Assembly (NCBI RefSeq): GCF_934330165.1
Contig: NZ_CAKRGI010000015.1
Span: forward strand, 1-54,993
Length of the DNA stretch: 54,993 nucleotides
Origin: an uncultured Mediterraneibacter sp.
Lineage (GTDB): Bacteria > Bacillota > Clostridia > Lachnospirales > Lachnospiraceae
Direction of reading: 5' to 3'
Below the pieces are notes generated by a model. That model saw only the letters and a program-made list of their open reading frames with translations, was not told the DNA's origin and ran no database searches. A program made the translations under genes and the position numbers. Each line of letters opens with the position of its first letter. The stretch's first letter is position 1. Positions 42,298-50,954 of this stretch are shown here, one piece after another.

Positions 42298-43441
42298 AAA
42301 GAAATGTTTAATGCATCTGATACTGGTATTTTTTATCTGTCTGCTTCTGCCGGGATGTAACAGTCAGTCTTCAGACCGAAAAGACCCTGATAACCCATTT
42401 AATTCCCACGATCGCTATATTTCCATGCTCAGTTATTGCGAATCGGATCAGGGAATCTATTATATAGAATGGGAATCCGAACTGTGCAGACTTTATTTCA
42501 TTGATAAAAAAAGCTCTAAAAAAACCGTATTATGTCAAAAGGTAAATTGCAGGCATGACTCTGCGGAGTGTCCCGCGGTAGAAGTCTCCCCTGGTCTGAT
42601 GGGATCCGTAGCCTATTGTGACGGTTTCATTTATTATATCGTTCAGGCCTTTGATTCCGGCGAACAGAACGATGTCCTGAAATTATACTCCATGAAGGAA
42701 GATGGTACAGAGAAAAAGGAACTGCACACTTTTCAATACGGAAGAGTCTATCCCAACGCTGCTGCATTTTATAAAGACAGGATCATTTTATCCGTCCAGA
42801 CATTAAATGATTTTGAAGATGGAAGTGGCAGCTATACAGCCGAGCCATCGATTATCCTGTATGATCTGAAAACCGGGAAAGAAACACTGATACTGAATGG
42901 AACGGAAAACAGCGGTCTGTATACCGTTCCTGCCGGTGCTGATGAGGATCATTTATATCTTCTTCAACAACCCTTTAACGATTCTGACATTGATGGACGC
43001 TGTACCTATCTTCAATATGACCTGAAAGAGCAGACCATGGAGCCTTTGTATGAATCCAGGGTAAAAGATTCACAGATCATTGCAGATAATACTTTATATA
43101 TCCAGCCGGACAACGAACACCGGCTCGTAAAATATAATCTCCAAACCAAAAAACAGGAAGATGTTCTTGACTGGGATGCCTCTGTCGACAAAGTCTGGGT
43201 AATTGATCGGGATCTTATTCTTCTTATTAAGGAGACACGTTCCGAAGATTCCTCTAAAATACAGTATGTCAACTGGTATGACCTGGAAGAGCAGCAGTAC
43301 CTTTTTGATGAATACTCTGACTACAACACCCTTGATGTTATGGGAAAGACAGAAAAAGGATTCCTGGTCTGGAAAGAAGATGAACTGTATTTTTATACCC
43401 CGGACGATCATCATTGGGAAAAAATTGAGGAGATTTCATGA
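42290..43441 (+). CDS. Lipoprotein with beta-propeller-like repeats (DUF5050-like)
   Basis: A 383-residue lipoprotein with lipobox LPGC (Cys23). The body contains repeated GIYYIEW, DGFIYYIVQ, ADEDHLYLLQQ, DNTLYIQPDN and KGFLVWKED strands, a pattern expected of a six- or seven-bladed beta-propeller. A Cys motif, CQKVNCRHDSAECPA, lies near residue 83, as I recall from other Lachnospiraceae propeller lipoproteins. It overlaps the permease stop by 8 nt (ATGAATAA), so it is translationally coupled and probably an accessory part of the same system. Confidence 0.78.
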   Translation: MNKKKCLMHLILVFFICLLLPGCNSQSSDRKDPDNPFNSHDRYISMLSYCESDQGIYYIEWESELCRLYFIDKKSSKKTVLCQKVNCRHDSAECPAVEVSPGLMGSVAYCDGFIYYIVQAFDSGEQNDVLKLYSMKEDGTEKKELHTFQYGRVYPNAAAFYKDRIILSVQTLNDFEDGSGSYTAEPSIILYDLKTGKETLILNGTENSGLYTVPAGADEDHLYLLQQPFNDSDIDGRCTYLQYDLKEQTMEPLYESRVKDSQIIADNTLYIQPDNEHRLVKYNLQTKKQEDVLDWDASVDKVWVIDRDLILLIKETRSEDSSKIQYVNWYDLEEQQYLFDEYSDYNTLDVMGKTEKGFLVWKEDELYFYTPDDHHWEKIEEIS

Positions 43442-43462
43442 CGTCAAAATTCCTAAAAGAGG

Positions 43463-43491
43463 TTGCTTTTTCTCTTTGTTAAAGCTATGAT
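43463..43491 (+). promoter_or_regulatory. Predicted promoter for the radical-SAM/rng cluster
   Basis: TTGCTT (43463-43468), 17-nt spacer, TATGAT (43486-43491), 34 nt before the ATG. Confidence 0.5.
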
Positions 43492-43525
43492 TATGTAAGT
43501 ATTTTTTCAAAACCAAGGAGTAACC

Positions 43526-45403
43526 ATGAGAAAATTAGCATTAGATGATGATATTTTACTGAATATTGAAAAGCCCGCCCGTTATATCGGCGGCGAAGTA
43601 AATGCGGTAATGAAAGAGAAGGAGCTGGAAGCCGGTGAGATTGCGGTACGCTTTGCCATGTGCTTTCCCGATGTCTATGAGATCGGAATGTCGCACCTCG
43701 GCATCCAGATCTTATATGATATGTTCAACCGCAGAGAGGATGTATGGTGTGAACGTGTCTATTCACCATGGATGGATCTCGACAAGATCATGAGGGAGCA
43801 GGATCTCCCTCTTTTTACGCTGGAATCTCAGGATCCGGTCAGATCTTTCGATTTTCTGGGGATCACGATCCAGTTTGAGATGTGCTACACGAATATCCTT
43901 CAGATCCTGGAATTAAGCCATATTCCGCTTCATTCTTCCGATCGTACACTGGAAGATCCTTTTGTCATTGGCGGTGGTCCATGTACCTACAATCCCGAAC
44001 CACTGGCTGAATTTTTTGATCTGTTCTATATCGGAGAGGGAGAAACTGTTTACGACGAATTGCTGGATGCCTACAAGGAGTGGAAGGGCAGTGGCAGATC
44101 CAGAACAGAATTTCTGGAACGTGCCGCACAGATCGAGGGAATTTATGTACCTTCGTTTTATGAGGCTGAATATCATGAGGACGGCACTTTAAAGTCTTTT
44201 ACTCCGATAAATGACCACGCACCTGCAGTCGTCAGGAAGCAGATCGTCATGGATGTGACGGATGCACCTTATCCGCAAAAGCCGGTCGTACCGTTTATCA
44301 AGGCCACGCAGGACCGGGTGGTTCTTGAGATCCAGCGTGGCTGTATCCGTGGATGCCGTTTCTGCCAGGCAGGAATGCTTTACCGTCCGACCCGTGAGAG
44401 GAATGTCGACCGTCTGAAAGAATATGCACATGCCATGCTGAAAAATACCGGACATGAGGAAATTTCTTTAAGTTCCTTAAGTTCCAGCGACTATTCCGAA
44501 CTGAAAGAACTGGTTCTTTTCCTGATCGATGAATTTAAGGAGCAGGGGATTAATATTTCGCTGCCATCCCTGCGAATCGATGCATTTTCGCTGGACGTTA
44601 TGAGCCGCGTACAGGACATCCGGAAAAGCAGTCTTACTTTTGCCCCGGAAGCCGGTTCCCAGAGAATGCGTGATGTGATCAATAAAGGTCTGACAGAAGA
44701 AGTCATCCTGAACGGTGCCGGACAGGCCTTTGAAGGCGGCTGGACCAAAGTAAAACTTTATTTTATGCTGGGACTTCCGACTGAGACGGAAGATGATATG
44801 AAAGAGATCGCCCATCTTTCCGAAAAAGTAGCCCGCAGATATTATGAAATTCCAAAGGATCAGCGGCATGGTAAATGTCAGATCACTGCAAGTTCTTCTT
44901 TCTTCGTTCCAAAGCCATTCACCCCGTTCCAGTGGGCTCCGATGTGCAAAGCGGAAGAATATATGAGACGTGCCCATCTTGTCAACGATGAGTTTAAAGC
45001 ACAGCTTAACCGGAAAAGTCTGAAATATAACTGGCATGATGCAGAAGTCACCGTCCTTGAGGGCGTGATGGCACGTGGTGACCGCCGGATCGGAAAGCTG
45101 ATCGAAGAGGCTTACCGGCTCGGATGTCTGTTTGATTCCTGGACAGAAAGTTTTCATAATGAACTGTGGATGCAGGCCTTTGAAAATACCGGCATTGATC
45201 TGGAATTTTACAACCTCCGTGAACGCAGTGAAGACGAATTGTTTCCATGGGATTTCATTGATATCGGGGTCAGCCGGAAATTCCTGAGAAGAGAATGGGA
45301 ACGTGCCATGAAAGAAACCGTGACCCCGAACTGCCGGATGCAGTGTTCCGGTTGTGGGGCAGCAAAATTTGGAGGAGGTGTCTGTTATGAAAGCAAGAAT
45401 TAA
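43526..45403 (+). CDS. TIGR03960 family B12-binding-domain/radical SAM protein
   Basis: A 625-residue protein. An N-terminal region with DVYEIGMSHLGIQILYDMFN (about 50-70) resembles the cobalamin-binding-like domain of the family. The radical-SAM motif CxxxCxxC is at Cys273, Cys277 and Cys280 (RGCIRGCRFC), followed by SLSSLSSSDYSELKELV and SFFVPKPFTPFQWAPM. The C-terminal CRMQCSGCGAAKFGGGVC end is also conserved. Function is not established; it is typically fused or adjacent to the DUF2344 protein and upstream of rng, as here. The next gene overlaps by 17 nt. Confidence 0.93.
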   Translation: MRKLALDDDILLNIEKPARYIGGEVNAVMKEKELEAGEIAVRFAMCFPDVYEIGMSHLGIQILYDMFNRREDVWCERVYSPWMDLDKIMREQDLPLFTLESQDPVRSFDFLGITIQFEMCYTNILQILELSHIPLHSSDRTLEDPFVIGGGPCTYNPEPLAEFFDLFYIGEGETVYDELLDAYKEWKGSGRSRTEFLERAAQIEGIYVPSFYEAEYHEDGTLKSFTPINDHAPAVVRKQIVMDVTDAPYPQKPVVPFIKATQDRVVLEIQRGCIRGCRFCQAGMLYRPTRERNVDRLKEYAHAMLKNTGHEEISLSSLSSSDYSELKELVLFLIDEFKEQGINISLPSLRIDAFSLDVMSRVQDIRKSSLTFAPEAGSQRMRDVINKGLTEEVILNGAGQAFEGGWTKVKLYFMLGLPTETEDDMKEIAHLSEKVARRYYEIPKDQRHGKCQITASSSFFVPKPFTPFQWAPMCKAEEYMRRAHLVNDEFKAQLNRKSLKYNWHDAEVTVLEGVMARGDRRIGKLIEEAYRLGCLFDSWTESFHNELWMQAFENTGIDLEFYNLRERSEDELFPWDFIDIGVSRKFLRREWERAMKETVTPNCRMQCSGCGAAKFGGGVCYESKN

Positions 45404-46097
45404 ATTCAGAAAATACGGGGCACTCCGCTTTATCGGACATCTTGATGTCATGCGTTTTTTTCAGAAGGTCATGCGGCGGGCTGACATTCCGATCGCATTT
45501 ACAACAGGATACAGTCCCCATATGATCATGTCCTTTGCCAATCCGCTTGGCATCGGACTGACCAGCGACGGAGAATATTTTGACATAGAACTCCGGGAGG
45601 CTGTCAACAGCCTGGATGCTGTCAGGAGAATGAATGAAGCCTGCGTGGAAGGCATCGAGGTACTCAGTATCCGCCGGATTTCCGATGAGAAGAAAATGAC
45701 CGGAATGACGATCCTTGCCGGTGCAGATTATCTGTCCACGCTCCGTAAAGGAGAACTCCCCTCTGACTGGAAGGATTCTTTTGTCCGGTTTATGGGACAG
45801 CCGGAAATCCGTATTCTCAAGCAGACGAAACGCAGTGAAAAAGAAGTGGATATCAAGCCTCTTATCTATGACTGGGAGATCCGGAGAGATTCTATCTATA
45901 CAAAAGTGGCAGCAGGCAGTGTGGAAAACCTGAAACCGGATCTGATCCTGGAGGCTTTCTGCTGCTTCCTCGGTCTTGCTTTCGATTCTCTGAAATTTCA
46001 GCATCACAGACTGGAGATGTATACAGACCGCAGTGAAGATGGCTCTCTGATTCCACTCGAAGCAATGGGAACAGAGATGGCAGGTGACGAAGAATGA
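45387..46097 (+). CDS. TIGR03936/DUF2344 family protein, radical-SAM partner
   Basis: A 236-residue protein beginning MKARIKFRKYGALRFIGHLDVMRFFQKVMRRA, the hallmark of DUF2344. An FTTGYSPHMIMSFANPLGIGLTSDGE block follows near residue 36. In many bacteria this domain is fused to the C terminus of the TIGR03960 radical-SAM protein; here they are separate but overlapping genes. GGAGGAGG precedes ATG 45387. The rng gene starts in its stop codon (ATGA). Reaction unknown. Confidence 0.93.
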   Translation: MKARIKFRKYGALRFIGHLDVMRFFQKVMRRADIPIAFTTGYSPHMIMSFANPLGIGLTSDGEYFDIELREAVNSLDAVRRMNEACVEGIEVLSIRRISDEKKMTGMTILAGADYLSTLRKGELPSDWKDSFVRFMGQPEIRILKQTKRSEKEVDIKPLIYDWEIRRDSIYTKVAAGSVENLKPDLILEAFCCFLGLAFDSLKFQHHRLEMYTDRSEDGSLIPLEAMGTEMAGDEE

Positions 46098-47284
46098 AAA
46101 GAAAGATACTGATTGAAAAAAAAGAGAAGAAAGTCTGGACTTTTCTTTTAGAAAATGACAGCATTACCGAGATCCACTGTACTCCTGAAAATGATGAAAA
46201 AGCCCGTTATCAGATTGGCGATATCTACATTGGAAAGGTTCAGAATATTGTTGCAAATATCGGAGCTGCTTTTATAGAGATTGCCCCGGGTGTCAACTGT
46301 TATTTTGACCTGCAGGGAGTGCCTACAGCTCTTTTTACGCATAAGATCGGCAAAAAGCCTCTCTGTATCGGAGATGAACTTCTTGTCCAGATCAGCAGGG
46401 AGGCAGTTAAGACAAAAGCTCCCACCGTCACCGGAAATCTGAACCTGACCGGACGCTATGCAGTCCTCACGCACGGAAATACCCGGATCGGAGTTTCTTC
46501 CAAGATTCCTAAAAAAGAACGGGATGCCTATAAGCTGCGGCTTCAGGCATATCAGAATGACCGGTTCGGGATCATTGTCCGCACCAATGCAAAGGAAGCT
46601 CCGTTTGAGGCGGTCGTAAAGGAGATTGAGGCTCTGAAAAAAGAGTATGAGAGGCTGACCTCCAATGCCATGTCAAGAGTCTGCTTTTCCTGCCTAAAAT
46701 CGGCACCTCCGTCCTATATTACGGATCTGAAAAATGCTTATATGGATGGAATGCAGGAGATCATTGTAAATGATCCGGATCTTTACCATACAATCTGCAG
46801 TTTTTTTGACCGGGAAACACCGGAACGTTCTTATCTCATCCGGCTGTATGATGATGCCGGCTATCCACTGGGAAAGCTCTACAGCACTCAGACTGCCATC
46901 GAAAACGCATTGAAAGAACGGGTTTGGCTGAAACACGGTGGATACCTGGTCATCCAGGTCACAGAAGCTTTAACGGTTGTGGATGTTAATTCCGGCAAAA
47001 GTATTAAAAAATCCAAAAATACACCGGATGCTCTGAAGCTGAACCTCGAAGCTGCCCGGGAAACTGCCCGGCAGATCCGGCTGCGAAATCTTTCCGGCAT
47101 CATTCTGGTTGACTTTGTAAATATGGATGATCCTGAAATGGAAGAAACTTTATTCCAGGAATTTCGTTTTTATCTTGCGAAAGATCCGATTCAGACGACG
47201 CTGGTTGATATTACAGCACTGGGGCTGGCAGAAGTCACGAGAAAAAAAGTACGCAAACCACTCTATGAAATGATAACTGTATAA
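46094..47284 (+). CDS. rng: Ribonuclease E/G family protein (RNase G-like)
   Basis: Endoribonuclease acting on rRNA and mRNA. The 396-residue protein has an N-terminal S1 domain (IGDIYIGKVQNIVANIGAAFIEI, about 37-59), an RNase E/G catalytic core with TVVDVNSGKSI near residue 298 and ILVDFVNMDD near 337 (metal-binding Asp residues), and a conserved C-terminal TRKKVRKPLYE. It is shorter than E. coli RNase G (489 residues), as is usual in Clostridia. Start by ATGA overlap with the previous gene. Confidence 0.93.
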   Translation: MKRKILIEKKEKKVWTFLLENDSITEIHCTPENDEKARYQIGDIYIGKVQNIVANIGAAFIEIAPGVNCYFDLQGVPTALFTHKIGKKPLCIGDELLVQISREAVKTKAPTVTGNLNLTGRYAVLTHGNTRIGVSSKIPKKERDAYKLRLQAYQNDRFGIIVRTNAKEAPFEAVVKEIEALKKEYERLTSNAMSRVCFSCLKSAPPSYITDLKNAYMDGMQEIIVNDPDLYHTICSFFDRETPERSYLIRLYDDAGYPLGKLYSTQTAIENALKERVWLKHGGYLVIQVTEALTVVDVNSGKSIKKSKNTPDALKLNLEAARETARQIRLRNLSGIILVDFVNMDDPEMEETLFQEFRFYLAKDPIQTTLVDITALGLAEVTRKKVRKPLYEMITV

Positions 47285-47303
47285 AAATCAGGAGGCGGTC
47301 ATA

Positions 47304-47783
47304 TTGAGTAAAAAAGAATTAAAAACAAATGCAATGCGGTTTCTTGACCGAAATAAGATTCCTTATGAATATCAGACTTATGAATGCGATGAATTTATTG
47401 ACGGCATTTCCGTTGCTGATAAAATCGGACTTCCCCACGAACAGGTTTATAAAACTCTCGTCACAGTCGGAAAAAGCGGTGGACATTATGTCTTTGTCAT
47501 TCCGATCGCGGCAGAACTGGATCTGAAAAAAGCTGCGAAGTCCGTAGGTGAAAAATCCGTTGAAATGCTCCACGTAAAAGAGATCACCAAAGTAACCGGT
47601 TACGTCCGGGGCGGATGTACTGCCATCGGAATGAAAAAGCAGTTTCCGACTGTAATTGATGAAAGTGCGTGTAAGCAGGAACTGATTTACGTCAGCGGCG
47701 GGAAAATCGGAATGCAGATCCGGCTGAAACCGGATGATCTGAAAAAGGCTGCCAATGCAGAGTATGCAGCCATCACTTTCTGA
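47304..47783 (+). CDS. ybaK: Cys-tRNA(Pro) deacylase, YbaK/EbsC family
   Basis: Hydrolyses mischarged Cys-tRNA(Pro). The 159-residue protein starts SKKELKTNAMRFLDRNKIPYEYQ and shows the family patches VYKTLVTVGKSGGHYVFVIPI near residue 50 and GYVRGGCTAIGMKKQFPTVID near 99. The start codon is TTG at 47304 with AGGAGG about 8 nt before; no ATG fits. It follows rng closely and ends at a terminator. Confidence 0.92.
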   Translation: MSKKELKTNAMRFLDRNKIPYEYQTYECDEFIDGISVADKIGLPHEQVYKTLVTVGKSGGHYVFVIPIAAELDLKKAAKSVGEKSVEMLHVKEITKVTGYVRGGCTAIGMKKQFPTVIDESACKQELIYVSGGKIGMQIRLKPDDLKKAANAEYAAITF

Positions 47784-47813
47784 CGGGAATTTCTGATGGG
47801 ATTTCCGTTTTTT
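47783..47813 (+). terminator. Rho-independent terminator after ybaK
   Basis: Stem ACGGGAATTTC/GGGATTTCCGT with G-U pairs, TGAT loop and T6; overlaps the last base of the stop codon. Confidence 0.7.
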
Positions 47814-47814
47814 A

Positions 47815-47843
47815 TTTACAACCTACCAGGAACGAGGTATAAT
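47815..47843 (+). promoter_or_regulatory. Predicted sigma-A promoter for aspartokinase
   Basis: TTTACA (47815-47820), 17-nt spacer, perfect TATAAT (47838-47843). Confidence 0.75.
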
Positions 47844-47846
47844 ATT

Positions 47847-47894
47847 GAACCGATAGGTTCTGATGCAGGGCATCGGATATGATCCATCTGGTTC
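47847..47894 (+). promoter_or_regulatory. Structured 5' leader of the aspartokinase gene
   Basis: Three tandem small hairpins: GAACC/GGTTC (47847-47860), GATGC/GCATC (47862-47874) and GGAT/ATCC (47875-47885). A second GGTTC follows at 47890-47894 that could pair alternatively with the first GAACC. The leader is about 120 nt and too short for the lysine riboswitch; no known class is recognised. Confidence 0.4.
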
Positions 47895-47961
47895 AGAGTA
47901 TCAGAATTAATATGGATATCATACGCAGAATGCACAATTTACATTTTGGAGGAAGTTAAAA

Positions 47962-49281
47962 ATGAAGAAAGTAGTAAAGTTCGGTGGAAGTTCTCTTGCA
48001 AGTGCTGAACAGTTTAAAAAAGTCGGAAATATCATCCATGCGGATTCATCCAGAAGATACGTTGTACCGTCAGCTCCGGGCAAGCGTTTCTCTGCCGACA
48101 TAAAAGTAACTGATATGTTATATGACTGCTACGGGGCAGCAGAAAGAGAAGAAGATTTTACTGAAAAGCTTGCAGCCATCAAGACAAGATATCAGGAGAT
48201 CATTGATGGTCTCGGTCTGAAGTTCTCTCTTGATGCAGATTTTGAAGTGATCCGGGAAAATTTCGAAGCAAAAGCCGGTTCTGACTATGCCGCTTCCCGT
48301 GGTGAGTTCCTCAACGGTAAGGTGATGGCGGCTTACCTTGGTTACGAATTTGTAGATGCGGCAGAAGTGGTACGATTTGAAAAGGATGGTTCCTTCAACG
48401 CTGATGTGACAAATGAGATCCTGTCTGCCCGCCTTGCAGAGCTGGAGCATGCAGTTATCCCGGGATTCTACGGTGCTACTGAAGACGGAACAGTCGTTAC
48501 ATTTTCAAGAGGAGGTTCTGATATCACAGGTTCCCTTGTTGCTCTGGCAGTCCAGGCAGATCTGTATGAGAACTGGACAGATGTATCCGGTTTCCTGATC
48601 GCTGATCCGAGAATCGTAAAGAATTCAAAATCTATCGAGACGATCACATATAAAGAGCTTCGCGAGCTTTCCTACATGGGAGCCAGCGTACTCCACGAGG
48701 ATGCGATCTTCCCTGTAAGAAAAGCCGGTATTCCGATCAATATCAAGAATACAAATGCACCACAGGACAAGGGAACTCTGATCGTAGAAGCAACCTGTTG
48801 TCAGCCGAAGTACACAATTACCGGTATCGCCGGAACAGACGGTTTCGCTGCTATTACAGTTGAAAAAGCAATGATGAACTCTGAGATCGGTTTCTGCAGG
48901 AAGGTCCTTCAGGTATTTGAGGACAATGGAGTTTCCATTGAACATATGCCATCTGGAATCGATACCATGACAATTTTTGTTCACAAGGATGCCTTTGAAG
49001 AAAAAGAGCAGAAGATCCTTGCGGGAATCCATAAAGCCGTAAATCCGGATCATATTGAGCTTGAGTCTGATCTTGCACTTATCGCGATCGTTGGTCGTGG
49101 AATGAAGTCCACAAGAGGTACAGCAGGAAGGATCTTCTCTGCACTGGCACATGCCCATATTAATGTCAAGATGATCGATCAGGGATCCAGCGAGCTGAAC
49201 ATTATTGTTGGTGTACGCCATGATGAGTTCAAACATGCGATCCGTGCGTTATATGACATTTTTGTTCTGACTCAGATCTAA
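47962..49281 (+). CDS. lysC: Aspartate kinase
   Basis: Phosphorylates L-aspartate, first step of the Lys/Thr/Met pathway. The 439-residue protein has the N-terminal VKFGGSSLASAEQFKK motif, the catalytic GFYGATEDGTVVTFSRGGSD region near residue 170, and two C-terminal ACT domains (about 295-435) for amino-acid feedback. The gene symbol is a convenience; which end-product controls this isozyme is unknown. It has its own promoter and structured leader. RBS TGGAGGAAG is strong. Confidence 0.94.
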   Translation: MKKVVKFGGSSLASAEQFKKVGNIIHADSSRRYVVPSAPGKRFSADIKVTDMLYDCYGAAEREEDFTEKLAAIKTRYQEIIDGLGLKFSLDADFEVIRENFEAKAGSDYAASRGEFLNGKVMAAYLGYEFVDAAEVVRFEKDGSFNADVTNEILSARLAELEHAVIPGFYGATEDGTVVTFSRGGSDITGSLVALAVQADLYENWTDVSGFLIADPRIVKNSKSIETITYKELRELSYMGASVLHEDAIFPVRKAGIPINIKNTNAPQDKGTLIVEATCCQPKYTITGIAGTDGFAAITVEKAMMNSEIGFCRKVLQVFEDNGVSIEHMPSGIDTMTIFVHKDAFEEKEQKILAGIHKAVNPDHIELESDLALIAIVGRGMKSTRGTAGRIFSALAHAHINVKMIDQGSSELNIIVGVRHDEFKHAIRALYDIFVLTQI

Positions 49282-49351
49282 ATGATGTTATAACTAATCT
49301 TTTTAGAGGATCGACCACAGAACAGACAGCATATAAAAGGACAAGATCAAG

Positions 49352-49774
49352 ATGAATATTTTATTTTTTCTCAAGCCAAAAAGTGAAGTTGCATTTATCT
49401 ATGACCACAGTACGCTCCGTCAGGTGCTGGAGACGATGGAATTTCATAAATATGCTTCCATTCCCATGCTCAATAAAGCAGGAGAGTACGTCGGCACTAT
49501 AACCGAGGGAGATCTTCTTTGGGGTATTAAAAAATATACTCACCTGAATGTAAAAGAAGCAGAGACGATCTTTATTCAGGACTTCCCGCGAAAGGCCGAT
49601 TACGAAGCCGTTTCAGCCGATGCGGACATGGAAGATCTGATTCAGAAATCCATGAATCAGAATTTTGTACCGGTTGTTGATGATCAGAAAAAGTTCATTG
49701 GAATCATAACAAGAAAAAGCATTATTGAATATTGTTATGAAAAGTTAAAAAAATCCAAAGAACCTATTGACTAA
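49352..49774 (+). CDS. CBS-domain protein
   Basis: A 140-residue protein consisting of a pair of CBS motifs (about 10-65 and 75-135: LETMEFHKYASIPMLNKAGEYVGTITEGDLLWG, then MNQNFVPVVDDQKKFIGIITRKSIIEYC). CBS pairs bind adenine nucleotides and act as energy or nucleotide sensors, but no effector domain is attached, so the target is unknown. A weak RBS (AAAGGAC) precedes the ATG. Its stop codon overlaps the -35 box of the rplU promoter. Confidence 0.85.
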   Translation: MNILFFLKPKSEVAFIYDHSTLRQVLETMEFHKYASIPMLNKAGEYVGTITEGDLLWGIKKYTHLNVKEAETIFIQDFPRKADYEAVSADADMEDLIQKSMNQNFVPVVDDQKKFIGIITRKSIIEYCYEKLKKSKEPID

Positions 49775-49796
49775 ACCGGTATCTGTATGCTAATAT
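49767..49796 (+). promoter_or_regulatory. Predicted promoter for the rplU operon
   Basis: TTGACT (49767-49772), 18-nt spacer, TAATAT (49791-49796); the -35 box overlaps the preceding stop codon. Confidence 0.65.
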
Positions 49797-49880
49797 ACAC
49801 TGGTATGCCGCACAACGAGGTTTTCAAGTTCTGTATATCAGACACCGCAGTTGGCGAGTAATGATAATAGGAGGTGCCAT
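49797..49880 (+). promoter_or_regulatory. Ribosomal protein L21 leader (autoregulatory mRNA element)
   Basis: The leader between the promoter and rplU has the position, length and sequence character (CCGCACAACGAGG, CAGACACCGC, GGCGAGTAAT) of the L21 leader family of Firmicutes, which is thought to bind ribosomal protein L21 for feedback. Recognised from memory; a covariance search would settle it. Confidence 0.6.
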
Positions 49881-50189
49881 ATGTACGCAATTATAGCAAC
49901 AGGTGGTAAACAGTACAAAGTAGCTGAAGGCGATATCATTAAAGTGGAGAAGCTTGGTGTAGAAGCTGGAGAAACTTATACATTTGACCAGGTGCTTGCA
50001 GTGAACAACGACAAGATGGTTGTTGGTAATCCGACAGTAGAAGGAGCAACAGTTACAGCTTCCGTGATCGGTGACGGCAAAGCAAAGAAGGTTATCGTTT
50101 ACAAGTATAAGAGAAAATCTGGATACCATAAAAAGAATGGTCACAGACAGCAGTATACAGCAGTTAAGATCGAAAAGATCAACGCTTAA
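49881..50189 (+). CDS. rplU: 50S ribosomal protein L21
   Basis: A 102-residue ribosomal protein: [18 protein letters not shown] at the start, [24 protein letters not shown] at the end, both diagnostic. ATG 49881 with AGGAGGTG upstream. First gene of the L21-Prp-L27 operon. Confidence 0.98.
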   Translation: MYAIIATGGKQYKVAEGDIIKVEKLGVEAGETYTFDQVLAVNNDKMVVGNPTVEGATVTASVIGDGKAKKVIVYKYKRKSGYHKKNGHRQQYTAVKIEKINA

Positions 50190-50200
50190 TCTGTTATCCG

Positions 50201-50533
50201 ATGATTAAGGTAACCATTTATAAGACCGAACGGCACGAATATGTGGGATTTGATACCGAAGACCATGCCGGATACGGTGAGCAGGGACAGGATATTCTGT
50301 GTGCTGCCTGCTCTGCACTTGTCATCAACGCACTGAACTCCATTGAGAGATTCACAGACGATGAGACAAGCTGTGTATCTGACGAGGATACCGGAAGTAT
50401 TTCCTTCCGTTTTAACGGAAAGCCTTCCCATGATGCCGCATTATTGCTGGATTCCATGATTCTTGGTCTGGAAGAGATAGAAGACAGCAATGAATACGAA
50501 CAATATATCGACATAATTTTCAAGGAGGTGTAA
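50201..50533 (+). CDS. prp: Ribosomal-processing cysteine protease Prp
   Basis: Cysteine protease that removes the N-terminal extension from ribosomal protein L27 in Firmicutes (formerly YsxB). The 110-residue protein keeps the catalytic His22 (in DHAGYGE) and Cys34 (in [10 protein letters not shown]), at the same positions as reported for the Staphylococcus enzyme. It lies between rplU and rpmA, whose product carries the matching cleavage motif. RBS is weak, suggesting coupling to rplU 11 nt upstream. Confidence 0.95.
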   Translation: MIKVTIYKTERHEYVGFDTEDHAGYGEQGQDILCAACSALVINALNSIERFTDDETSCVSDEDTGSISFRFNGKPSHDAALLLDSMILGLEEIEDSNEYEQYIDIIFKEV

Positions 50534-50538
50534 TTACC

Positions 50539-50823
50539 ATGATGAAAATGAATCTTCAGTTTTTTGCTCATAAAAAAGGAGTTGGTTCTACAAAGAACGG
50601 TCGTGACTCCGAATCAAAAAGACTGGGAGCGAAGAGAGCTGACGGTCAGTTTGTAAAGGCTGGTAATATTCTTTACAGACAGCGTGGAACAAAGATTCAC
50701 CCGGGTCTTAATGTAGGACGTGGTGGAGACGATACTCTGTTTGCACTTGTAGACGGTGTTGTAAGATTTGAAAGAAAAGGAAGAGATAAGAAACAGGTTT
50801 CTATCTATCCAGTAGCTGAGTAA
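50539..50823 (+). CDS. rpmA: 50S ribosomal protein L27 (with cleavable N-terminal extension)
   Basis: A 94-residue protein beginning [21 protein letters not shown]. The NLQFF-A motif is the Prp cleavage site; maturation should remove the first nine residues to leave AHKKG, which reaches the peptidyl-transferase centre. AAGGAGGTG supports the first ATG at 50539, with another ATG immediately after. Ends before a strong terminator. Confidence 0.98.
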   Translation: MMKMNLQFFAHKKGVGSTKNGRDSESKRLGAKRADGQFVKAGNILYRQRGTKIHPGLNVGRGGDDTLFALVDGVVRFERKGRDKKQVSIYPVAE

Positions 50824-50884
50824 TCGGCGTTGACTGGAAAGTTCCGACGGAATCTTTTCACTCGCACAAATGGCAACAACAGAA

Positions 50885-50915
50885 GCCTCAGACTTATTTC
50901 AGTCTGGGGCTTTTT
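50885..50915 (+). terminator. Rho-independent terminator after rpmA
   Basis: Ten-bp stem GCCTCAGACT/AGTCTGGGGC (one G-U pair), TATTTC loop, T5. Confidence 0.9.
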
Positions 50916-50954
50916 ATCAACTTATCATTATTTTATAAATTAAAGGAGAAAAAT

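Noticed and set aside
44477..45451. 324-codon minus-strand frame opposite the radical SAM gene
   Set aside because: Overlaps two well-supported genes on the other strand and has no domain or RBS.
47844..47961. Lysine riboswitch before aspartokinase
   Set aside because: The leader is shorter than the roughly 170-nt aptamer and the multi-helix junction is not seen.
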